Assembly (NCBI GenBank): GCA_903861005.1
Contig: CAIOSP010000093.1
Span: 1-36,320 of the forward strand
From: an uncultured Pseudomonadota bacterium
Lineage (GTDB): Bacteria > Myxococcota_A > UBA796 > GCA-2862545
Reading direction: 5' to 3'
Length of the DNA stretch: 36,320 nt
Below are positions 16,534-25,265 of the stretch, in pieces. The translations under genes and the position numbers were made by a program. Numbering within the stretch: position 1 is the stretch's first letter; the number at the start of each line of letters is the position of its first letter. Below the pieces are notes generated by a model, which saw only the letters and a list, made by a program, of their open reading frames with translations, ran no database searches and had not been told where the DNA came from.

Positions 16534-18060
16534 TCAGCGCCGACGACGAACCGCCGCGAGCGCCAGCAGCGCCAGCCAACCGCCCGACGCCCCGCCCGAC
16601 GCGCAGCCACACTTGGGCGCGTCGTCCACCACGACGGCCGGCGCCTCCACCCACAGGTGCGAGGTGATCGTGCGCACCACGCCGTCACGCAGCACGTGCA
16701 CGCGGATGCGCGCCTGGCCCACCGCAGGCGCGTCCACCGTGCCGGTCCACGTCCAGTCGTCCGACGGGATGTCAACGACCTCGCTCTCCAGGCCGTCGCG
16801 CACCACCAACAGCTGCGCGCCGGCGCCGCCGGTGACGTGCGCGGTGATCGTCGCGCGGTCGGCGTAGAGGGTGTCGCCTTCGCGGCCGATCGCGTCGAGC
16901 TCGACCATGGGGTCGGACATGCCGCCGAGCTTCACGACCGTGCGGTTCTGGCGCACGCCCTCCACGATGCCGTCGACCGACAGCTCCTCGGCGAACACCA
17001 TCGTGGTCGGCTCGCCAATGTTGCTGCCGACCGCGCCCGTGGCCGTGCCGCCGGTGTGGTCGTCGCTGCCGCCGAGCGCGGCGACGTGCGCGCCCGCGTC
17101 ACACTGCGCGTCCCACAGCGCGAGCGCGTTGACCAGCAGCACGGCGCCCAGCTTGTCGACGCTGCCGCTCGACACCTCCAGGCCGTCGAAGCTCATCACG
17201 TCGACCGGGTGCTCCCACGCGCAGCCCATGCACGAGCTGCCAATGTCGAGCGTGGGGTGGGCGGGCGAGAACAGGCCGCCTTGGTCGTGGATGGCGTCGA
17301 CCGCCTGCTGCGCGGTGAGGCCGTCGATGCCCAGCGTGAACGGCACGGGCTCGGTCACGCCGATGGCGATCGCGTGGCCCCGGTAGCTGGTCCACTCGAT
17401 GCCCGGCACGAGCAGCGCGGTCGGGTGGCGACGCTGCACCGCCGACAGCAGCGACAGGTGCGCGGTGGTGTTGTGCTCGCTGAGCTCCACGAAATCCAAG
17501 CCGCTCGCGACCACGTAGTCGGCCACCTCGTCGAGCGAAGGGCGCGCGTCGCCGCTCTGCTCGGAGTGCACGTGGAAGTCGCCCGCGTACCAGCCGGGGG
17601 CGGCGGAGATCGGCGTGGGCGCGACGAACGGGCCGCGATCAGGCTGCGGGGCCAGCGTGGGCGCGTCGCGCAGGGTGATCTCGATGTGGATGGTGGCGGG
17701 CAGCTCGGGCGTGAACGGGAAGCCGATGACGACGTTCCAGGTGCCCGGCGTGATCACCCCAGGGATGTAGCCGGGCGACGCCGCCAACTCGCCCAGGACG
17801 CCGTCGCTCCCGTTGCTCCCGGCCCACCCGCGCAGCACGTGGTCCGGGCCATACAGGCCAAAGTCGGTGGCGTTCGCCGCGCTCTGGTCGTTGGGGTGGA
17901 AGGCGAGCTCAGCCACGCCCGCCGGGACCTCGAACGGCTGCAGGATGAACGGCGTGCCGACCGGGTCGGACGGCACGGGCACGTCGAACGTCAGCGTGGT
18001 GTCGGCCCGCGCGACCGACGCGCAGCACAGCGCCCCGAAGCACAGGCCGACGACCCGCAT
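16534..18060 (-). CDS. Secreted PHP-domain metallohydrolase (CehA/McbA-like) with MYXO-CTERM-like tail
   Basis: A 508-residue exported protein. The signal peptide MRVVGLCFGALCCASVARA is followed by a beta-rich domain (~20-165). A PHP domain follows: DFHVHSEQSGDA (H-x-H), ELSEHNT, FSPAHP and GGSDDHTG carry the metal-binding His/Asp/Glu residues typical of CehA/McbA-type hydrolases, which cleave phosphoester, carbamate or amide bonds. A beta domain follows and the tail CGCASGGASGGWLALLALAAVRRRR-type sequence resembles MYXO-CTERM. The start codon shares one base with the stop of the RND transporter gene (TGATG), so the two are cotranscribed. The substrate is unknown. Confidence 0.85.
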   Translation of the reverse strand: MRVVGLCFGALCCASVARADTTLTFDVPVPSDPVGTPFILQPFEVPAGVAELAFHPNDQSAANATDFGLYGPDHVLRGWAGSNGSDGVLGELAASPGYIPGVITPGTWNVVIGFPFTPELPATIHIEITLRDAPTLAPQPDRGPFVAPTPISAAPGWYAGDFHVHSEQSGDARPSLDEVADYVVASGLDFVELSEHNTTAHLSLLSAVQRRHPTALLVPGIEWTSYRGHAIAIGVTEPVPFTLGIDGLTAQQAVDAIHDQGGLFSPAHPTLDIGSSCMGCAWEHPVDVMSFDGLEVSSGSVDKLGAVLLVNALALWDAQCDAGAHVAALGGSDDHTGGTATGAVGSNIGEPTTMVFAEELSVDGIVEGVRQNRTVVKLGGMSDPMVELDAIGREGDTLYADRATITAHVTGGAGAQLLVVRDGLESEVVDIPSDDWTWTGTVDAPAVGQARIRVHVLRDGVVRTITSHLWVEAPAVVVDDAPKCGCASGGASGGWLALLALAAVRRRR

Positions 18061-20507
18061 CAGGGCTCCTCGCTGTCCGCGCCGTGCGAAGCGGCCTGCG
18101 GCGCGTCCATGGTGCCCGTGGCGTCCTCGGCCGGGATCATCTCGAACTCGGGCTGCTGACCGGGCGCGCGGCCCTGCAAGCGCCACGTGGCCGACCAGAT
18201 GAGCGGCAGCAGGAACGCGGCGGCCAGCGTGACGACGATCTCGCCGATGACGACCACGACGCCCAGCGAGCGCACGCCGCGGTTGGTGGCGAAGCCCAGC
18301 GACAGGAACGCGCCCGACGTGGTGATGGTCGACAGCGCCGACGCGGCGCCCGAGGTCATCAGCGCGCGACGGATACCGCCTGGGCCTTCCTCTTCAAGTC
18401 GGTGGAGCAGGTGCACCACCGTGTCCACGCCGATGCCGACCGCGATCGGGACGCCCGTCAGGTTGATCATCGAGAACTTCACGCCGAACAGCCAGATCAG
18501 GCCGAACGACCAGACCAGACCCGCCGACAGCGCCGTGAGCGCCCACGCCACCCAGGCAGGACGGCGCAGGTCCCAGGCGACCAGCAGGGCGACCAGGAAG
18601 AAGGACAGGCCGCCCACCTTGGGGGCGTCCTCAAGCGCCAAGCTGAACAGGCTGGAGATGCCGAGCATCTCACCCGCGATCTGACGACCGGGCAGCGCCT
18701 GCTTGAGCTCGACCGCCAGCTGGCCGGCCTCGCGCACGTCCCACATGTTGCCCTTGGGCAGCAGCATCATGCGCGGCGCGTTCTCGTTGTTGGCGCCCAT
18801 CAGGGTGAGCAGCGCCGCGGGCAGGTCTTCGCGGGTCAACTCGTTGACCTGAAGGCCGCGCAGCGGGAGCAGGCGCTTGATCAGGATCGGCGGCAGGTAG
18901 CGCATGGCCGGGTTGTCCAGCATGTGGACCAGGTCCCGGATCTGCTCGTTGCGCGCCGCCTGATCGTCCGGGAGCACGTTCTTGATGCTGAACGCGCCGC
19001 CGACGTGCAGCAGGCCGCCCGCGCGCACCAGCGCCGTGATGCGCTCCTCGTCCGCCTGGAGCTTCTCCGGCTCCTGGTCGTAGAACACGACCACCGGGGC
19101 GTAGGACTCGCGGGCGAGCTTGCGCTCCTGCTCGGAGAGCTCGGAGTAGGACATGCCGTCGCGGCGCATCGCTGAGATGTCGTACTCGAACCCAATGCGC
19201 GGGACGATGAACACCAAGATGCCGATGGTGGCGACCATCATGGCGACGACGCCATGCGGCGCGAGCGCGTAGGTGGCGCGGCTGGGCTTGCGCTTCACGT
19301 CCAGACCCAGGAGCATGCGCGTGCCGTGGTCGTAGCGGACCAGCAGCGACGGCATGAGCACGATCACGCAGAGGAAGCAGAGCAGCAGGCCGATCGACAG
19401 CATGTAGCCGAGCTGCACGAAGCCCTGGAAGCGCGCCGTGGCCAGCGCCAGGAAGCCCGCGGCCGACGTCAGCGCCGCGGTGGAGGACGGCGGGCCCGCG
19501 TGGTCCCACGCCGCGATCACCGCCTCTCTGGGCTCCAAGCCGCCGGCGCGGTTCTCTCGGAAGCGGGCGACCAAGTGGACCGCGAAGTCGACCGACAGGC
19601 CGAGCAGCGTGGCGGTGCCGAACGACGTGTAGGTGTTGATCGTCCCGATCATCAGCGCGGCCAGGCCGAGCGTCCAGACGTTGGCGATCAGGATGGGCGG
19701 GAACATCAGCAGCGTGGTCTTCACGGAGCGGAAGGCCCACGACAGCACCACGAGCACCACGATCAGCGACGCGGAGTTGGTGACGGCCAGGTCCTGCTTG
19801 ACCCCCTGCACGTCCTCCGCGGAGTGGCGGTAGGCGCCGCCGATCCACAGCACGCGGATGCCCTGGGCCTCCGGGTGCGCGTCGGCCATGACCTTCTCCA
19901 CCTCCTCCATGAGGTGCTTGCAGAACTCAGGGTCGGAGCTGGCCTTGGTCGGGCGGATGATCACGCGGCCGGTGCCGTCGCCCTTGTCGGCGAGCAGGGC
20001 TGAGCTGTTGGCCTTGGCGATGCGCTCGGTGAGCGGGCCCATGTCCATCAGCTTCTGGGTGACCATGGGGTTGAGGGCCGGGCCCAGCGCCAGGGCGCCC
20101 TTCAGGCGGATGTTGAGCTGCTCGAGCTCGTCGGGCTTGAACTGGAGCAGGCCGATGTGCTTGGCCAGCGACGGGTCGAGCTTGTGCATGGCGAAGTTGA
20201 CGTCGGGCAGCTTCTCCAGCTTGGCGACCAGGTCGTCCAGGAAGGGGTCGAGCTTGGCGGGGTCTTCGGCCTTGTAGGTGATGCTGAGGACGTTGAGGCC
20301 GCCCTCCTCCTTGTTGATGCGGAGCAGCGCCTGCACGCTCGGATCGTTGTCCGGGAGCAGCGCCAGCATGTTGGGATCGACCCGGGGGGGGATCCCGATC
20401 ACACCCAGCACCGCGGTCAAGATCAGCGCGACGACCCAGATGGGCGCCGCGTGATCGATCGCGAATCGGGCCAGGCGTCCATAGAAGTTCGGCTCGGCGT
20501 CGCTCAC
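18060..20507 (-). CDS. RND/MMPL-superfamily transporter (HpnN-like)
   Basis: An 815-residue inner-membrane protein with the duplicated RND plan: helix 1, a large periplasmic loop, five helices, then the same again. The helix-4 signatures are GLSVDFAVHLVARFRE in the first half and GIGVDTVVHLLHRLEE in the second. Known relatives (HpnN, MMPL) move hydrophobic lipids such as hopanoids to the outer membrane using the proton gradient. The GTG start at 20507 is chosen because GGAGG lies upstream; the longer frame has no RBS. The C-terminus is a cytoplasmic acidic tail. Cotranscribed with the PHP-domain gene. The lipid cargo is not deducible. Confidence 0.88.
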   Translation of the reverse strand: MSDAEPNFYGRLARFAIDHAAPIWVVALILTAVLGVIGIPPRVDPNMLALLPDNDPSVQALLRINKEEGGLNVLSITYKAEDPAKLDPFLDDLVAKLEKLPDVNFAMHKLDPSLAKHIGLLQFKPDELEQLNIRLKGALALGPALNPMVTQKLMDMGPLTERIAKANSSALLADKGDGTGRVIIRPTKASSDPEFCKHLMEEVEKVMADAHPEAQGIRVLWIGGAYRHSAEDVQGVKQDLAVTNSASLIVVLVVLSWAFRSVKTTLLMFPPILIANVWTLGLAALMIGTINTYTSFGTATLLGLSVDFAVHLVARFRENRAGGLEPREAVIAAWDHAGPPSSTAALTSAAGFLALATARFQGFVQLGYMLSIGLLLCFLCVIVLMPSLLVRYDHGTRMLLGLDVKRKPSRATYALAPHGVVAMMVATIGILVFIVPRIGFEYDISAMRRDGMSYSELSEQERKLARESYAPVVVFYDQEPEKLQADEERITALVRAGGLLHVGGAFSIKNVLPDDQAARNEQIRDLVHMLDNPAMRYLPPILIKRLLPLRGLQVNELTREDLPAALLTLMGANNENAPRMMLLPKGNMWDVREAGQLAVELKQALPGRQIAGEMLGISSLFSLALEDAPKVGGLSFFLVALLVAWDLRRPAWVAWALTALSAGLVWSFGLIWLFGVKFSMINLTGVPIAVGIGVDTVVHLLHRLEEEGPGGIRRALMTSGAASALSTITTSGAFLSLGFATNRGVRSLGVVVVIGEIVVTLAAAFLLPLIWSATWRLQGRAPGQQPEFEMIPAEDATGTMDAPQAASHGADSEEP

Positions 20508-20580
20508 GCTGCCCTCCGCGGCGAGGCGCACTAACTGGAAAACCCCGGCCCGGCGCGCGACCCTTTGCGGCAACCCGTGC

Positions 20581-20586
20581 TAGGAT
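20581..20586 (+). promoter_or_regulatory. Predicted extended -10 promoter of the 1032-residue radical SAM gene
   Basis: TAGGAT preceded by TGC (TGCTAGGAT) makes an extended -10 box in the 116-base divergent region; no strong -35 is seen. Transcription would start near 20593, which excludes the in-frame GTG at 20588 and favours the GTG at 20624. Confidence 0.5.
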
Positions 20587-20623
20587 CGTGGATCCTGGAC
20601 ACCCCACTCCGACCGGAGCCCGT

Positions 20624-23600
20624 GTGAACGAGCGTGCCACGATCGACCGGGGCTGGTTCTATGTGATCGAGCCAGACCAGGGCGCCCACGCGCCGCCGGA
20701 CCGTCAGATCGTCGCCGACGACGGCGCGGTGCTGACGCGTCGTCCGCACGGCTTCCCCGGCCGCCTGGAGGCGGTGGACCTGTCCGGCGAGTCGCTGCCT
20801 GTCGCCACCCTGCTGCGTGCCACGTCCGCGGTCGGCCTGGCGTTCGAGGCCCGTGGCGCCGGCTTCTCCGACGCGGTGGTCGAGCTTGGGCCCGCAGGCA
20901 CCGCGCTCGCGGTCGACCAGACCCCTGACGGCCGCCTGCGCGTGCGCCTGGACGGCCCCGCGGTGTCGTGGGCGCCCGCGCCCCACGCGGTCTACGACGC
21001 GGTCGCCAAGGCGCTGGACGCCGTCTCTGCGGCACCGCCGCGGGCCCTCGCCGCGACCGGCGCCCTGCCCGACCATCCCGTGCCGCGCGCCCTGTTCTTC
21101 GAGTCGTTGATGAACACGGACATGCCGCACAACGACAAGGAGATCAGCCAAGGCGTCCTGCACATGATCAGCCCGCTCAAGGGGCTGGGGACACAGGTCG
21201 TCCTGGTGAACGCCAAGATGCCGATCGTGGGCGACGATCGCCCCGTGTTGGGCCTGGAGCGCCTAGTCGACGCGCTGGCGGCGGGCCCCATCCACTTGGT
21301 CGGGATCACCCTGCTCGAGGGCTACTGGGAGGGCGTGGTCAAGCTGATCGCCACGCTGCGGTCCCTGGGCTGTCGCGCGCACATCGCGGTGGGCGGCGTC
21401 ATGCCGTCGCTGGCGCCCGAGCACGTCGCCACGCACCTGCCGGACGTCAGCTTCATCTGCCGCGGCGCGGGCGAGGCCTTCCTCCCGCAGCTGTGCGAGA
21501 TCATCGGCACCCACACCATCGACGACGCGTTCACCGACGCCCAGCGCGCCGCCCTGCTACGCCTGGACGGGCTCATCACGCTCGACCGGGCCGCGGGTCG
21601 CCTGCTGGCGTCCAACGTCGCGCGGACGATGAAGGTCGAGGACCTGGACCGGGTCCACCTCGACCTGCGCTACCTCACGGCTCGCCACATCGAAGGCGGC
21701 ATCGAGCTGTCGACGTCGCGCGGCTGCATCCACAAGTGCAGCTTCTGCTCCATCCTGGGCCGCGAGTCGTACCAGGCGCGCAGCGCGGGCGGCGTGTTCG
21801 ACGTGCTGAAGGGCTACGAGGCGCGCTTCGCCGAGCTGTTCGGCGAGAACGTGCCGCCCAACGCCTACCGGGTGCACATCTCCGACGACGACTTCGCGTG
21901 CGAGCGCGACCGCGCGCGCGTCTTCTTCGAGGGCCTGCGCGACACCAAGTTCCGGCTCTCGTCGGTGCAAGTGTCGATCGCCGACCTGTGCCGCAAGGAG
22001 AACGGCAAGCTGCTGCCTGAGCCCGACCACGCGCTGCTCGACGCCATCCGCGCCGACTGCTTCGCCGACCACGGGCGGCCGATCCCCAAGAACGACTTCT
22101 TCGAGGACCACAAGTCCCGCAGCTGGTCGAGCTTCCTGCAGATCGGCGTCGAGACCTACAGCGACCGCGAGATCGCCAGGCTGGGCAAGGGCTACAAGCG
22201 CGTCCACGTCCGCGCGATCGTCGCCGAGCTGGCCCGCCGCGACCTGCACATGGACGGCTACTTCATCCTGGCCAACCGCGAGACCTCCGCGGCCGATCTG
22301 GTCGAGGTGTTCAGCGAGGTCGCGCGGCTCAAGCTCCGCTTCCCCGAGCACTTCCACATGCGCTTCCCGGTGGTGCAGCACCTGGTCAGCTACTTCACGG
22401 CCGCCAGCCACCGCCGCCACGTGCGCCAGGGCCGCCGCGACGCCATGGTCCTGCGCGGGTTCGCGTCCGTCCCGTCGCACCCCGAGTACGACTACCCGTT
22501 CGTCGACCACGACCAGCCCGACGACCCCTGGACGCTGCGCACCGTCGCCCGCCCGTTCGTCACCGATCAAGGCAGCTACACCGGCAACCTGACCGTGCTC
22601 AGCGCGATGTGGCGTGACTGGCTGCCCGACGCGTCCGACGCCGACCGCACCCGCATCGAGCGCCTGCTGCGCCGCCTGGACGACCGACCACGCCGGCTGG
22701 TGTTCGAGATGGTGCGCCAGGCGTGGTTCGCCGAGGACGCCGGCTGGCCCGACGCGCGCCTGGACCGCGAGCGCTGCCTGGAGACCGCCGAGCGCGTACT
22801 GGGCCCGCACGAGGCGTGGTTCCCCGTGCTGCGCCACGTGCTCCGCTCCCCCACCGAGCGCCGGCTGGTGCTGGTGACGGCCGCCAAGGACCGCCCGATG
22901 TCGGAGTCCGACGCGCGCGCCGCGGTCGACCTGCTGATGGCGTCCGACCAGGACGACGTGGCCCTGCACCTGATCGCCCCGCACGGCGAGGTCGACGTGG
23001 GCTTCCTGGGCGACGTGATCGACCTGGCGACCGAGCGCGCCGCCCACGTGGACGCGCCGCACCGCCTGCGCGTGATCGTCGACCGCGACGGCTGGGTCGC
23101 CACCGACGAGACCATCGCCACCCTCGCCGCCCGCAAGGTGGAGGTGCAGGTGGTCCGCCGCGCTGGCGCCGCCGACCTGGGCGACGGCTGGCGCGCCATG
23201 GAGGCCGCGGGGATCGACACCCGCGCGGTGATCGTGGTCGGACCGGATGACGTCGGCGCGCTTGTCGACGCGTGGCGTGCCGCCGCCCGGGTGGGCGTGG
23301 GCGCGTTCGCGATCGAGCTGACGACCGACCCCTGGGACGACGCGTCGTCGGCCAGGCTGGCCTCGGCGCTGTTCGACGCGGCCAAGGTGGTGGTGGGCGG
23401 CCCGCGCTGGCTGGGCGTGGGCGTGGAGCGCTCAGGCCGCCTGGACGACGTGCTGGTCGACGCGGACGGCACGATCGGCCGCGCGGACGGGCTGGTCGCG
23501 GGGTCAGGCCTGCGCGCCGAGCACCGGCTGGGTCGCCTGTCCGACCTGTCGAACGTCGACCGTCACGCGCTGCAAATCGGCGACCCGACGTCGCTGCCGG

Positions 23601-23722
23601 GCGCGCCCAAGCTCGACGCGATCACCAAGCGCCGCGCCAAGGCGGACAAGGTGCTCGCGAGCTTTGCGGCGTGGTGGCGCGGGCGGTCCGGCGAGGACAC
23701 GCAGACGGCGCCGCAGGCCTGA
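20624..23722 (+). CDS. Large radical SAM protein with B12-binding-like N-terminal domain and degenerate C-terminal barrel-like region
   Basis: A 1032-residue protein. Residues ~150-310 have the order of a cobalamin-binding domain (GITLLEGYWEGVVKLIATLR, AVGGVMPSLAPEHV, CRGAGEAFLPQL) but no DxHxxG cobalamin motif. The radical SAM motif is C368-IHK-C372-SF-C375, after STSRG; HISDDDFACERDRAR and FLQIGVETYSDREI follow, as in B12-type radical SAM enzymes. From ~750 to 950 alternating strands and helices (RRLVLVTAAKDRP, RLRVIVDRDGW, AVIVVGPDDVGALVDAW, GVGAFAIEL) look like a second barrel without cysteines. GTG at 20624 has GGAG five bases upstream. It converges on the hxs-type operon; the substrate is unknown. 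Confidence 0.8.
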   Translation: MNERATIDRGWFYVIEPDQGAHAPPDRQIVADDGAVLTRRPHGFPGRLEAVDLSGESLPVATLLRATSAVGLAFEARGAGFSDAVVELGPAGTALAVDQTPDGRLRVRLDGPAVSWAPAPHAVYDAVAKALDAVSAAPPRALAATGALPDHPVPRALFFESLMNTDMPHNDKEISQGVLHMISPLKGLGTQVVLVNAKMPIVGDDRPVLGLERLVDALAAGPIHLVGITLLEGYWEGVVKLIATLRSLGCRAHIAVGGVMPSLAPEHVATHLPDVSFICRGAGEAFLPQLCEIIGTHTIDDAFTDAQRAALLRLDGLITLDRAAGRLLASNVARTMKVEDLDRVHLDLRYLTARHIEGGIELSTSRGCIHKCSFCSILGRESYQARSAGGVFDVLKGYEARFAELFGENVPPNAYRVHISDDDFACERDRARVFFEGLRDTKFRLSSVQVSIADLCRKENGKLLPEPDHALLDAIRADCFADHGRPIPKNDFFEDHKSRSWSSFLQIGVETYSDREIARLGKGYKRVHVRAIVAELARRDLHMDGYFILANRETSAADLVEVFSEVARLKLRFPEHFHMRFPVVQHLVSYFTAASHRRHVRQGRRDAMVLRGFASVPSHPEYDYPFVDHDQPDDPWTLRTVARPFVTDQGSYTGNLTVLSAMWRDWLPDASDADRTRIERLLRRLDDRPRRLVFEMVRQAWFAEDAGWPDARLDRERCLETAERVLGPHEAWFPVLRHVLRSPTERRLVLVTAAKDRPMSESDARAAVDLLMASDQDDVALHLIAPHGEVDVGFLGDVIDLATERAAHVDAPHRLRVIVDRDGWVATDETIATLAARKVEVQVVRRAGAADLGDGWRAMEAAGIDTRAVIVVGPDDVGALVDAWRAAARVGVGAFAIELTTDPWDDASSARLASALFDAAKVVVGGPRWLGVGVERSGRLDDVLVDADGTIGRADGLVAGSGLRAEHRLGRLSDLSNVDRHALQIGDPTSLPGAPKLDAITKRRAKADKVLASFAAWWRGRSGEDTQTAPQA

Positions 23723-23734
23723 GACCCGGACACG

Positions 23735-23765
23735 GCGCCCGACCCACACGCAGGGCCGGGTGCGC
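23735..23765. terminator. Imperfect inverted repeat between convergent genes; possible terminator
   Basis: GCGCCCGACCC (23735-23745) and GGGCCGGGTGCGC (23753-23765) pair with one mismatch and a small bulge around a seven-base loop. No T-run follows on either strand, so intrinsic termination is uncertain. Confidence 0.4.
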
Positions 23766-23772
23766 GGTCCGA

Positions 23773-25218
23773 TCACGCCTTGTCGTCTTCCTTGGCGGCG
23801 AGCGCCTCTTCCAACACGGCGTCCTGGCTGCCCTGGTCGAGGTCCACGCTGTCGATCGTGATCAGCGAGGGGTCGTCGTCGTAGCCCAAGCGGCCGAGGC
23901 CCTCGAGGTAGTCGTGCAGCGGGCCGGACGCGGCCTGGAACTCACCGGCGACCGCCTGCTCGAGCAGGGTCTTGGTCGTGGGCAGATCGTAGGGCGGGTA
24001 CGGGTAGCGGTGCAGGTCGAGCTCGGGGTCGGCGCTGGCGGCGGCCTCGAGGGTGTCGAACGTGGCGCGCAGGGCGGCGGCCTGGGCGGCGATGTCTTCG
24101 GCGGACGCGCCAACCAGGGCGGACGGCAGGTCGGCCGGCGGCGCGGCGTCGGGGTGCGAGGCCAGGTAGCGGGCGGCGGCCAGGTGGAAGGCGTTGCCCT
24201 GGAGCTCGGCCAGGCGCGCGCTGACGGTGACGCGCTGCAGCAGCGCCAGGCGGTCGGTCGGCAGCTCCAGCCCCAGCAGGCCCACGATCCAGGTCCAGAC
24301 CTCGGCCAGGTGGCGGCCTTCGTCCTTCTCGGTGGGGCGCAGGCGCGTGAAGATGGGGATCAACTCGTCGCGCACGAGCGCGGTCGCGGCGGCCTGGTCG
24401 GCGGGGGCGACGACGGTGGCCAGCTCGCGGGCGAACACGGCGGCGTCGGGGACGGCGCCCTCGGCGAAGATGGCGGGCAGGTGCGACGTGTCCTGGGTGC
24501 GGAGCGCGCCCCACATGCAGACGCGGCCGCCGCCGTCAGCGTGGAACTCGGCGAACCACGGGTGCACGCCCAGACCGGAGGCCGAGTAGACTTGGTAGGC
24601 GGTCTTGAAGCGGGTGCCGTGGCCCAGCTCGACGAACGCGGCGGCGATGGCCGGAGAGCTGACGCCCTCGGACGACCAGGACAGGCCGGTGACGGCGCCG
24701 TCACGCCAGTGCACGCCCCACAGGCCGCTGCGGACGCGCGGCGCGAAGGCCTCGACGCGGGCAGATAGCGCTGGCGAGAGCAGCGAGAGCGGCGAGGCTT
24801 CGTGGCGCGTGACCACGCCCTCGACGCCGTCGATCCACTCCCACGCGAGGACGGGGTGGCCGCCCTGGCCGGCGACGTTGTCGCGCTCGACGGCGAACAC
24901 ACGCAGGCGCTTGCCGTCGGTGCAGAACACGTGGTCGAGCTTGGGGCGCTTGTCGACGAAGGCCTTCACGGCCGGCCACTGCTTGAACGCGACGCCGCGC
25001 ACGCGCTCGACCTCACCGCGGTCGGCGACCCACACGTCGGGGGCCTCGTCCGTGCCCAGACCGAACGACACGCCCAGCTTGCTGGAGTCGATCATCTTCG
25101 CGATCACGGCCTGATCCACCAGCGCCGCGATCGGCGCGGCGGGGGCGGCTCCGAGCGCCGCGGCAATCAGCGAGTCCACCCACTCAGGCGAGACCAGATC
25201 GACAGGTGCCTTGTCCAT
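23773..25218 (-). CDS. Unrecognised 481-residue protein at the end of the hxs-type operon
   Basis: A soluble protein with no signal peptide, no membrane segment and only two Cys, so it is not an Fe-S enzyme. The first ~270 residues look beta-rich with many Trp and Gly (VLAWEWIDGVEGVV, GLWGVHWRDGAVTGLSW, HPWFAEFHADGGGRVCMWGAL). The C-terminal part is helical, with an aromatic HRYPYPPYDLP segment, and ends in a charged tail (EEALAAKEDDKA). The ATG at 25218 has GGAGG seven bases before it. It lies 47 bases after a radical SAM gene on the same strand. It might be a peptide-binding, peptidase-like or second tailoring protein for the repeat peptide; the sequence does not decide. Confidence 0.75.
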   Translation of the reverse strand: MDKAPVDLVSPEWVDSLIAAALGAAPAAPIAALVDQAVIAKMIDSSKLGVSFGLGTDEAPDVWVADRGEVERVRGVAFKQWPAVKAFVDKRPKLDHVFCTDGKRLRVFAVERDNVAGQGGHPVLAWEWIDGVEGVVTRHEASPLSLLSPALSARVEAFAPRVRSGLWGVHWRDGAVTGLSWSSEGVSSPAIAAAFVELGHGTRFKTAYQVYSASGLGVHPWFAEFHADGGGRVCMWGALRTQDTSHLPAIFAEGAVPDAAVFARELATVVAPADQAAATALVRDELIPIFTRLRPTEKDEGRHLAEVWTWIVGLLGLELPTDRLALLQRVTVSARLAELQGNAFHLAAARYLASHPDAAPPADLPSALVGASAEDIAAQAAALRATFDTLEAAASADPELDLHRYPYPPYDLPTTKTLLEQAVAGEFQAASGPLHDYLEGLGRLGYDDDPSLITIDSVDLDQGSQDAVLEEALAAKEDDKA

Positions 25219-25265
25219 CAGCAATCCTCCAGGCGGGGCGTCCCAGCCAAATCCACGTTCCGGGG

